A DNA stretch of 64,000 nt, from positions 141,146 through 205,145 of the forward strand of contig NMRB01000336.1 in the NCBI GenBank assembly GCA_002633025.1. Reading direction: 5' to 3'. Source of the DNA: Notospermus geniculatus (Eukaryota > Nemertea > Pilidiophora > Heteronemertea > Lineidae). A program made the position numbers and the translations under genes. The notes beneath the pieces are model-generated. The model was given only the letters and a program-made list of their open reading frames with translations. It ran no database searches and was not told where the DNA came from. Within the stretch, counting starts at the first letter, position 1; each line of letters begins with the position of its first letter. Shown here piece after piece: positions 9,988 to 20,737 of this stretch.

Positions 9988-12900
9988 ATGTTGATACTTT
10001 TCGTTTTCCTTTCCCTACTTCTAAATGCGGTGAGTACTTTTTGAGGTTTCAGCGTCCAGTTTCATCGATTCGCTCATTCACTGACTTTGCTTCATTCTAG
10101 AGGGTTCATGTCAAACTCAGGAAGGCACTTAATCTTTAAAATTTCAGGCAAGGGGACTCACAACCTGCCGCGGACCATTCAAACTACCAGAACTGGAGGA
10201 AATCACTGTTGTTCCCGTTTACAGAAATGGCATTCAGTCTGTTATCGTTACGTTAGATGTGCTCTCAAAAACACCCATTCGTGCGTATTGGGAGAACCTA
10301 CAATCTGGTGCCAATGTGATTGCAACTGAAGGTAAGCGCTCAGAAAGACAAACTTTAAAAAGACAATGGGCCGTATTCTAGAAGCTTCCTTAACTCAAAG
10401 GTTTATGTACCTTTAGCAATTGTTTGCAGGACAGAATACAAAAGCTTAAAGTGGACCTTAGCGTTAGGTAGGTTTCTAGAACACCGGCTAATGTGTTCTC
10501 TCTCGTCAAGGGAAAGAAAGTCAAGCATTATTTGTGTGGCGTTACATGTCAAACGATAAAGAATATTGTTGCCTTAAGCAAGGCGCAAACAGACGAATGA
10601 CGCCGAGACGTATTTTTGGCACAGACTTATTTGAAATAGGAGCAGTCAGCCGCGCATATGGCCAACAGATGGCAGCAAAGTTCTATAGTAGCGGACCAAT
10701 GTACAGAAAAATCTACGTGATTGCTGTCGATCAATAATGACTGGGTCGGCTAAATGCATTGAATTGGGCCGTAGTGACACCTATTGGTCAACTCGCTGAC
10801 AGCTTCTATTGCAGAGCCACGAAACTTCGCAGTATTCCCCTGATGGCACACCAATATTTGTGGCTGCGCCGCCTGGCTCTGATTCCTTAAATCCAATCGG
10901 TTTGATATTTGGTGCAGCTGCACACATCGGCGGATGGATATTCTGGTCTCAGCCACTTGGGCTACGACCCAAATAAGGCTTTGCCCTATCCATCTGGGCG
11001 TTTTCTGTGTGCACCAAACTTAAAGGTACTGTCACACTGAAGTAATTCTCAAAACGTCTTGCCCCGTCCTAAAAATCGTAAAACGGGCTAGAACATGCAA
11101 CATCATCCTCTTGCAACAGGTCCTCTAAAACGCGCTCCCCTACTCGCACGTCCGAGGCCCTGTTGAAATTGGCGCCTTTTCGCTGTGGAACTAGCGACAG
11201 AAAATCTGTCGTTGAATACAACCAATCACAGCGAAGCCTCTATCCCGCCATGGTCACTCCCAAATATGGTGGTTTCAAACATTCCTCGATTCGCTGACAA
11301 ACTCGCTGGATTTTTTAATATTCCTAAATTAACTTCGCGTAAAAATGGTTATGGATTATCTAGATAATGGGTAAGTACCGACGGGTTCAAAACACGAAGG
11401 TATGATCCAGTTCATGTGTTTGGGGCAGCTATCATTCCGACAGTATGCATAAATTATGGAATGAGATGCATTGCTATGAGACTGGTACCCGGTAACTCAT
11501 AACACCAGATATATGTGCATACGTTACAGCACTAGGCGCGATGTCTGCCCATTACATCAAGTGGCGATCCCCCACTGCATTGCATGGTTTATTCGTGAAT
11601 TTTACCAGTTGGCGAGTACACATGAGGGAACAGCCCTCTTCCCCACCGAAACGGGGTGGGTTTCCCCAGGGCATTGTAACGCGCTATGCAGAGTGGAAAT
11701 GCCCTGGGTTCCCAGGATGATGCAACATTGGCAAAATAATGCTCGAAATTCTGGAGCACCCTTCCCGTTCGGGCCCGTCCATGAAGTTCGTAAAAAGAAT
11801 GTAAAAAGTTGCCCTAACGTCCACTCCGTTCGCACACAGTTTGAGCCCGTTCGGCAACATTTTCAAGAACGTACTGAGAACTACCTCAGTGTGATTGGGG
11901 CATAAGCTATTACTATTTTCCGTCAACATCCAACTAATTCTACTTACAGAAAATGAAGAGTTTAAATCATCCGTCAAGGTATCTGGTGACCGGCATGTCT
12001 TCAAACTCCGTGCAACGATTCCAAGTGATGTCAGGAACATTACCAAGTTCGTCAGTCGAATTGGCGTTCAACTTGTTGTCACTTACAGTTGTAACCAGTT
12101 GCTGATCTTTGAAAGGCTACCAAAGCTCATCGACATATTGAACAGCAGGGTCAAATTGCCAATCATCTCTGAGCTTCCCCATCGACGTTATCTTATCGAG
12201 GATGAAGGATGGTACTCAGTTAGGATAGGGTTTACAAATGAAGACAGAACCGCCCCAGAAGTAGACACATATTGTAGATCTTTATATGAAAGGAACGACG
12301 GAAAGATTGTGACAAATCATCAAAACAACGGCTTCTTCAATCAACTGAACGTCAGTACGAGAGATTTTGGGAGAAGATCGACTGAAGTAACTTGCCAACT
12401 GGATTTCAACAAGAATCAAGAGAGTCGTAGTGTGACCATCGGTGCTGTAGTACAGATTAAAGCTGCGAAAGGCAGTAATGGGTACAATCACAATAGCATT
12501 GATTTGCAAATCACAAGCGAATTGAGGAAACCCGGGATCGAAATGCCATCTCTGAGAGTTTCCAATAATTACCGTGAAGACCTCATAAAAAGCACTGCCG
12601 GAAGCTTCGTTTTGCCAACAGTAAAAAACGTCACATCGTTCCAGTGCCTTGCTGACGCCGAGAGTAAACCACACCTCGTAGCAGCCCACCGAGACAACAA
12701 CGGAAATGTTCGTCTGATAAAGAAAGACTACCCCAATGGTTATTTTCTGAGTGCTTCAGCAAGCTGGTCCAAGTTCACAGTCAAGAGTCCTCCGACACCC
12801 ATGGACGAGGACGAGTACATCTGCAGTGCAGGAACTAGAAGTAACGTAGTCAGCCAGAGGTTTACCATACAGCGGGTCGTTGATGTCAACATCAAATGGA

Positions 12901-14107
12901 ATAATACAACCCCCATTTTAATGCAAGAGGTATTTATTTGAATGACTAGCTAAGGTTACACCTGTTGAAACTACCCGTGTTTTTCCAGACCCGTGTCAAA
13001 CCCGTGTACGAAAAGCCCGGCGAGAGGTCACACTACTACATTGTACTTCAGTAACCCAGCGACAGGTGCGCTGCATGCACTGACTCTTCGGTCACTTCTG
13101 TATATTGGCACACACATTGTTGGAGGCGCGAAAACGACGTCACACTTAATGGCTGCGCCGGCGTCTGTAGCCGTAAGAACTAAGAAAACACGGGGATTTC
13201 GAAAAGCACGGCGAGATTACCGTGTTTCAAAAACCCGTGTTTTTAAGGCTGAGTTTACATCGAAGCACATGCGACACGAACACGCAGGCGAACAAAGGTT
13301 TCATGGGATGAATCCTTTGTTAGGCCATTGTTCGTGCGCGTGTCCGTATACCGTATGCTCAATGTACATGTAAACCCGGCCTCAGAGACGGGTTTCTTGA
13401 AGCCCGGCATATTCAGAGGTGTGACCCCAAAAGCCCCGGGGATTTTATGTACATGTAGTGTAACTACGGTTAATGAAATAGCGTGTGGTGGAACATCTTT
13501 TAGTATTGGTTGCTTGATTTCGTTTTGGCATCAATTGTTTGGGAGCAGTTGATTACACAAGCACTTGCGATCGCTCGCTCGATATTAAACAGAATACACG
13601 GAGGAGGGGTTAGTGTGGTGATGTACGGTATCATACGGCAGGCTATCGGTCCTCAACCCAGAGCGAAATGGAAAAAAATAACCTGAAATCCTTTCATTCC
13701 AGGGTCAGAACAAGAGATACGACCTCCGCTGTGAGGCAACGGGAGCACCTACCCCCGAGATACGCTTCTACGAGTCACCATCGCGGGCGCCCTACTTTAG
13801 TAGGCCCAGCGTCTACCAGACAATGAACAAGGGCAAAGAAATACACGATTCTGATCTGTTCCAAACGGTCACATGGAATCAAGGTGGAATAGCATACGGA
13901 AAGTTGGTCGTGAAAAATTTCGACAAGGTCATCGAAAACTTTCAACATCGTTTTCGGAAACAAAACGTTTCGTATAAACTTGAATGTTATGCATTTAATG
14001 ACTTCAGTGACGCCCACCGGAGGTTAGCCTATTCCGGAGCTCGCAAAGCTAACATGGACGAGGGTATTGAATTGGACGCTTTGAAACTTAAAAAATATAC
14101 TAATTAA
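9988..14107 (+). CDS. Gene B: secreted Ig-like-domain protein, cluster member 2
   Basis: Exons 9988-10029, 10148-10331, 11950-12929 and 13703-14107 have canonical donors and acceptors, phases 0, 1, 0, and encode 536 residues. Residues 1-14 are a signal peptide. The mature start has CRGP (Cys21), Trp62 and YSCN (Cys123), a spacing that could make a first Ig-like domain spread over exons 2 and 3. Further cysteine pairs lie in the middle of exon 3, near its end (FQCLADA and DEYICSAG), and in exon 4 (YDLRC and YKLECYAFND). No membrane span is seen. It is the intact reference for the family. Exon 3 has exactly the length of gene A's (980 bases). The role is unknown; recognition or binding is only an inference from the fold. 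No database family could be checked. Confidence 0.8.
10370..10492. repeat. AAGG-type MITE in intron 2 of gene B
   Basis: Inverted ends GGCCGTATTCTAGAAGCTTCC and GGTTTCTAGAACACCGGC bound a CTTTA-rich core. It is related to the copies at 2184-2300 and near 4180-4206. Confidence 0.6.
11086..11718 (+). repeat. Interspersed repeat in intron 2 of gene B
   Basis: This 630-base stretch recurs at 56866-57198 plus 58771-59064, where a foldback element splits it. Shared segments include TCGCACGTCCGAGGCCCTG and GGTGGGTTTCCCCAGGGCAT. Ends are not resolved and no coding frame is conserved. Confidence 0.8.
12953..13430. mobile_element. GGTTACACCT-type MITE in intron 3 of gene B
   Basis: The outer ends GGTTACACCT and AGGTGTGACCC are inverted, and ACCCGTGTTT / AAACACGGG motifs repeat inside. 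It encloses a GGCC-ended hairpin at 13245-13384 like that at 3160-3297. Relatives: 24386-24721 and 53851-54226. Confidence 0.6.
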
Positions 14108-15278
14108 TATACTAATCATGATACATGTACTAACGCAATTACAAACTGCATGAAATAATCGTTATCAATATTGTTTTGTACCGTACTGAATTTTTCCATC
14201 AGGACCGAACACAAAGAATTATTGGTCCTGGTAAGAATGGAAAAGATCATCTCAAACTACTTGAAATATGTTCTTCATGTGGATATGGGCTTTTTCTTGC
14301 CCTTTTAAAGGCACAGGGTGCAAGGCACCATGGATTACTGTCCCAAACGATGGATGTGACGAACCAAGGGTGACCTGGGCTCGGTTCGCACCCAGGAACC
14401 TGCCGCTCGCTAAGTGAAGGCGATCGTCACAAGCCTACTCTAGTGTATTAGGACTTTTGAAATCTCTATAACCGTGCATCACTTCTCTTCCAGATGTCGA
14501 AGAGTGAACGTGAAAACCTTCGGAGACATAAAGATGCTTGTGTCATAAGTAATCAACATTCGAATTCGCCCAGACAGTTTCATAAATGAAATTCTCATCT
14601 TCCTTCTTTTACAATTTTAGCCAGTCTGTATAATGGGAGTCCTAATGCGTCTGTTGGCAGGGCCTAGATTTTTTGAGTCGGGCCAAACGATGGCTTTAAA
14701 TGTGAAATGCTATGGCCAGATATTTGTCATTGCCCCAGTTCTGTCACATCACTACATGTAATTAATATTTTGTCAATGATTACGCTTCATTGCTACAAAT
14801 ATTATCGACCTGTACATGAATTTCCAAATTTTTAAACAGGCCTACTTATATCATGAAATTCCAAAACGAGCATTGCCCCCCCCCCTTTCCGCACGGTTGC
14901 TCTACTCTAGCAGCTCTTAGCACTAAATGTTATTCACAGTAAAATGCACATTCAGTGTACACACTATATAGAAGTCCAGTCTTTAATCCCTTGGAGAAGC
15001 CGCCAGTTATAGGCCTATTGGAGAGAAATGGCAGCACACATTTCGACATGTAATGAGTTCTCAAAAAATGCTTCTGACAAGCGAAATCGACTCTAACAAC
15101 TTGATGTCGCTGATCTGAAACATTTAGGAAAATTACCGCCATTTTCCTGCCCTCATTTTACTTGATAAGCCGTACTTATCTACTGGAAAATTCCAGGCAA
15201 ATAGATTGTGCAGTTGTGGTTTGTTGACTGGCGACAACAAAAACGTATGTGGTGAACGTTCAAGCGTCCGGGGAAACA
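14108..15278. other. Intergenic between genes B and C
   Basis: It holds the 3' flank shared with A and C (TTTTTCCATCAGGACCGAA at about 14189 corresponds to a stretch at about 17880) and no additional exon I can support. Confidence 0.5.
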
Positions 15279-17615
15279 ATGAAGATGAAACTATTTTTCG
15301 TTCTCATTTCGCAATTTGTGAATATTGTAAGTCTCCGTACATGTAATTGCGATTCTCGGGATAGGCCTACGTCGTAATTCAGCGAGAGATTTTGCCCATT
15401 TATAAATATAGAAATCAATCTGATTCACATGCCACTGAGTAATGGATTTTCTGTTTCTTTCAGGCAATGGGACTGGGCGTGTGCCGAGGACCATACAAAC
15501 TACCAGAACTTGTCGATGCAACCACAGCTACTTATGTCGAAGGTGGTATCCGGAAGGCAGAATTTACAGTGCAAGTGGTCTCGAAAAGTCGTCTTTATAC
15601 GACCTGGAGGGTAATGAACTATACCATACAGGACTATGTAGAAGCAAGTGAAGGTAGGTATGGGAAAGAAGTGAGCGAAATCACGTAATGACCAATTTAA
15701 ATTTTCTACAATGTTTTCAAAAGTATTTCGACTTTGCCAATTCGCTCCGGACCTGATAGAAAATCTCTTAGGCAACCCTAACCCAACCCTTATCTCATCA
15801 GAAAATTGGGAAAGGTCGAAGTGAGGAGACGTCTTAAATTGATCTTTCTGTCTTTGTATCGATTGCCAAGTATAATTCCTCCAAGATTCAATTAAAATTG
15901 CAGCGTTTTGACCACTTTTGAAAGGATAAAAGGGACCAAACACTACAATAGAACAGCCAAACATGGTCAGAAAGTATATCTGGGCCTATATTTACCCAGA
16001 AATGAGTTATTATTGAAATGAGAATGATATTGCTGTGTCCCCATGGCACTTAGCGAAAATGTTCACAATTGTTATTCAGATAATGCAGATTACCAATCAT
16101 CCGTGGAGATGTCCGGTGACCGCCACGTTTTCAAGCTGAAAACGAAGCAGACTGAAGAGGAAAAAAGTAGCTACCAAACCGCCAGGCGTATAAATGTTGC
16201 TCTCCTAGTCACGTATAACTGCAATGTCGTGGAGATTTCGATGCTGCTGCAATCGTTCATCCGCCTTGTGAACAGCAGGGTCAAACTGCCAATGATCACC
16301 GAGCTGCCTCGTGCACGTTACTTCATCGGAGATGAAGGGCAGTACACGATTAAGGCAGGGTTTGTGGGTGAAAGGAAAAACCAAGACGACGTTCGCTTCA
16401 TGTGTTGGTCAAATTATGGAAGGAGGAACGGACAATTATCACTGAATGACTTAAAAATGAACAGCAGCAAGGCGATGGTAGATGACACGACTATGGGACA
16501 ATTTACTGAAACAACTTGCCAAGTTCCTTTCGACGAAAATGAAGAAAGTCGTACTGTTACATTGAGTGCCGCCGTACGAATTCAGGTACCAAAGGCCAAC
16601 GGAGGGTACGACTCCTATATTCCTCTGCTTATCTTCAGCACGATCCGGAGACCAGGGATCGTCGCGCCGACGATTTTGGTTGCGTATCCATTTGGTCGTG
16701 CACTCAGAAATATTAGAGGCCATTTGGTGTTACCCACAGAGGATGACACCGAATATTTCACGTGCGCGTCTGATGCCGAAGATAAACCAAACGTCACGGC
16801 AGCTCGACGCGGACCCAACGGAATTTACAACACTATAAGGGAAGACATGCCCGGCGTTGACGATGCCATACCGTCTGTCAGCATCTCACAGTTCTCTGTG
16901 ACGAGTCCCACAACACCATTGGCAGAAGATGAATACATCTGTACCGCGACAAGTGGACGCCAAGTAGTCAGTCAGAAGTTCAAAATTATACGGACTACTG
17001 AAGTGAAGGTTTTCCCTGGGAGTGCAGTGATCGGAATGGAAAAGGTTTGTATCTAAACAAAATACAATGTGATAAAAATATGTCCTGCCTAATTTCTGGT
17101 GGGGACACTATGCCATAATACCCATTGTTTTGTCAAGTAAGCGACCACGAGGACAATTTTTGACATCCACCTCTGCATACATGTACGTCGGCAAAAACGT
17201 AACTTACAATTTTTTTAGGGCAATAGATTCAAAATACGACCGAATCAAAATGAGCAGAAACCCAACATTTTCTCGTCTCTAGGGTCAAAACAAGCGATAT
17301 GACTTGATGTGTGAGGCAAAGGGACTTCCAAAGCCACGCATTAAGTTCTACTGGTCACCAGAGCCAGCCAGCGACTCAACGACAAAGGCATTCCTGAATA
17401 CGAACGAAGACAACGAAATAAATGCTTCTTCTTTGTTCAAAATTTCAACATGGGAGGAAGAAGGGAGAGTCTACGGCAAATTGGTCGTCAAAGACATCGA
17501 CAAAGCTGTCCAAACTCTGCCTGATCGACTTAGGCCCCAGAACATTGATGTCGTTTGTTTCGCATTTAACGACTTCTCCCACGATAGCCAGCTGATAGCA
17601 AATCTGAATCAATGA
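15279..17615 (+). CDS. Gene C: secreted Ig-like-domain protein, cluster member 3
   Basis: Exons 15279-15326, 15464-15653, 16080-17044 and 17283-17615 join in frame (phases 0, 1, 0) to 511 residues. The signal peptide is 16 residues. The mature part starts with VCRGPYKLPEL, so it keeps the first cysteine that gene A loses. Exon 3 is 15 bases shorter than in A and B and keeps FTCASDA and DEYICTATSG. Exon 4 has YDLMCEAKG, YGKLVV and VVCFAFND and ends sooner, lacking the C-terminal extension of A and B. Introns are short and largely free of MITEs, unlike those of A and B. C is clearly the most diverged member by eye. The last codons recur at 20738 just after an N, which marks an allelic contig. 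Function unknown. Confidence 0.8.
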
Positions 17616-17836
17616 AGTGCACGAAATTCAAGCAATCGTTCCGAGAAAGATTTCTGAATGGGGAACGGTGTCGGTGAGATAAACGATGTTGAATTCGACT
17701 TCACAACGGCGATACCCAGACCTTAGCCTACTATCGCCGAAAGAAAATGAAGGCTAGTCAGGGTACTGAATTAGATACTTCTAGATCAACACTGTTCATC
17801 TCAACATTACATATACCGGTAGTATTAAAACAATTA

Positions 17837-17842
17837 AATAAA
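17837..17842 (+). terminator. Likely poly(A) signal of gene C
   Basis: AATAAA lies about 220 bases after the stop, in the block shared with gene A at 7693. It is also present in the allelic copy near 20950. Confidence 0.45.
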
Positions 17843-18694
17843 ACCACGACATTATCAATTGTTAGTAGTGAATTGAATTTTTCCATCAGGGCCGAAGCAA
17901 AAGCATATTGGCCCATATATAAGTAAGTCAAAAAAGACCATGTCCCCTTGTGAACAATTCAGCGAAGCGTCTCTAACCAGTTTGCATTACAACACCTGTC
18001 TTGAATGCATCATCTCGTAGACTAGTCCTCGAAGGTCGCCCAATAAGGCCAATAAAGGACATCTTAGTTGATTGGCACCATCAAGACTAAGAACATCTTG
18101 TGGAAATACCGCCATCAATGCACTGGACTCTAATTGCGCACGTCAATTTATTGCAAGGTGACGTGAGCGAAACACGAATGGCCCGATACATCCCATGGCG
18201 ATGGTCACAAGGAATAACATGTAGGCCTATCTTCGCACACTGAGATATCGTGTCGTGATTCTATATGACCATGATGAGCAATCTGAATGCGTCTTCAAAA
18301 ATAAACTCGAAAATTTCTGGCAAGCCGATGACATAATTCAAGTTTCCATTGCTGTAGCTCCAATGGTTTTTGATATATTTAGGAAGACGTGCTGTCCTTT
18401 TACTTTCTACAAGAGCGTACACTTTAGAACACACAGGTAATTGGGGCGTAGGCCTATATATAGATGCAGGCCAACTCCTGTTCCAATTTTTGGCAGATCG
18501 GAAATCAAACACTCACCTTTTTTTAAACGGGGTCATACATTTATGTAGGGACGGGTGACGGAAGTCTCAAGCATCTACTTTCACGTTAGAGAGCGGTGAA
18601 AAATGACCGAGGGTAAAACACAGTGTTCACATTTGCCGCAAACATCGAGCCAAGCCAAGCTTTTTTCCACGACAAATACAATGATTTTCAAGGT

Positions 18695-19080
18695 GAAGAT
18701 GACGAAAGGGACAGTGTGCTCCGTAAGAAATGGGGACGGTGTGCTCAATTACCAAGCGAAATTTGGGACCTTGTTCTCGATTTCCGAGAGAATGGGACCT
18801 TGTGCTCAATTTACCTGAGAAACTGCGGAACATGTTGTGCTCAATTAAGCCTACCTAAGTGGGGACCGTTTGCTCAACCTAAGAAATTTGCGACCTGGTG
18901 CTAAACGTATGAAATTGGGGACCATGTGCTCAACCTAAGAAATTGGCAACCGTGTGCTAAGTGGGATCATGTGCTCAATTACCTATGATACAGGGAACCA
19001 TGTGCTAAATTACGTTAGAAATTGGGGACCGTGTGCTCAACCTAAGAAATTGGGGACCGTGTGCTCAATTACCTAAGTTT
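18695..19080. repeat. Degenerate minisatellite, GTGTGCTCAA units
   Basis: About a dozen units of roughly 25-35 bases share GGGGACCGTGTGCTCAA and ACCTAAGAAATT. The homologous array in the second allele is at 21835-22235. Confidence 0.8.
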
Positions 19081-20737
19081 AGTCTCCTGATGGCCAAATC
19101 AAGAATTACATTCAGTCATATGCGGTCATATGACCAAGGAATAAAATGCACAAAAGTTTCGGAGCAACAGCCCAAGACAGTCACACCCCAAAAGCAATGC
19201 CAAAACTGAAACAGTTATTTTTCTTTTGATATACATGTACATGTACAGTCATATTGATAATGATATGGTTATTGAGCATGTCTGGTGAATGAATCATTGA
19301 TTTATGGTATTGCATAACAGAGATAGACTCCATTCTTCACTCGGTACTGAAATACATGTACCGGTACCTGTCAAAGGACTTTGTGCCCTTCTGAAGATGA
19401 GTGAAATCGACAACCTCAGAAGTTTGCTTTAATTGCACCCCACATGGCATACACCCACATTGTGTACGATGTTGTCATCATGGCAAGGTCACAACGTTTA
19501 CAGATGTGCAAAGAGCATTCATAGTACCCGTAACAAAATTCTGCGAAGTACCGAAGGGTGCAAAGTGAAGTCCATTGGCAGGAATTTTAGTCAACATGTT
19601 CCTCTGAAATGCAATTACCATAAATCAACAATTCATTCACCAGACACACTCAATAACCTACAATATGACTGTATAATCAAAAGAAAAATAACTGTTTCAG
19701 GTTTTGGCATCACAATACTGAAATAAAGAGTGTTTTTTCTGACTCACCCTGTACATGGTCTTTGCAGGCAGGTGAAAATAAGATGAAATACATCCTACCA
19801 AAGCTTGTCACATAGGTCATGGTAGATGCAGCCTGTTGAACAGCAAAAAATGTCCTTCGACTCTCATAACCGTACTGATAGCTTCTTTTGGAGCGCGGAT
19901 ATGACATTTATGACGGGTGTGGCATCCTCTTCTGCATTCTCTCTCAAATGATGGCACATTCTGTGAATTGTAAAAACACAAATCAATGGAATAAAAAGAG
20001 TGTTTTTTCTGACTCTCCCTGTACATGGTCTTTGCGGGCAGGTGAAAATAAGATGAAATACATCCTACCAATACCATGCAGACTTCAATCTCTCCTTGAA
20101 CTTTCCCATAACCAAAGCTAGTCACAGGTCATGGTGGATGCAGCCTGTTGAATAGCAAAAAATGTCCTTCGACTTGAAGGGTGTGGCATCCTCTTCTGCA
20201 ATCTCTCTCAAATGATGGCACATTCTGTGAATTGTAAACACAAATCAATGGAATGTAAATGATATAAATTCTATAGGCTTACTATTAGGTACCGTGTTTG
20301 TGCTGGCGTCATGCAAAAACATTGTCGACAGGTCCTACATGTGCATCCAAAGTCATGAATTTGTGTTTGAAATCCAGCTTGATCAGACCTTGGATTGGAT
20401 CTGCCAGATGATATGCACTCGGCGCATGCATCTTTCCTCTTGAAGACAGTAAGGATCAGTAGCAACCAAGCCAGCACAGCATAGGCCTAGGCCATAGGCC
20501 TACAATTAAAAATAGATGCTGGTAATTTTTGCTACAGTGTAGTCTAGGCCTACTGGGCCTACACGCCATAGCATCTCGCTCCCTGCACCCTGCTCAACTG
20601 ATAGGCCTAGCCTACCTCGGACTGATCCTTCGGAATGGCATTGAAAGGAACTGCCAACTGGCATACCGGTAGGCCCACAGGCTAGGGCCTATAGGCCTAT
20701 GGACACTAATCCATTCCCTCGAATTTCGAGCGGTGTN

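Larger units (their letters stand above)
17600..20736. repeat. Allelic copy 1 of a 3 kb segment (contig end)
   Basis: From the last codons of gene C to GAGCGGTGT before the N at 20737, this segment corresponds to 20738-23645. The final 560 or so bases look identical in the two copies, while the rest differs by many substitutions and indels. No gene is supported downstream of gene C in either copy. Copy 1 has an extra tandem unit of about 270 bases near 19730-20000 that copy 2 lacks. Confidence 0.85.

Noticed and set aside
2826-17615. Identification of the cluster as lancelet-type VCBP proteins
   Set aside because: No chitin-binding domain and no canonical V-domain pair is visible; the exon plan differs.
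20271-20477. Cys-rich minus-strand frame of 68 codons, identical at 23180-23386
   Set aside because: The identity reflects the allelic overlap, not selection; no splice signals, domain or start context support a gene.
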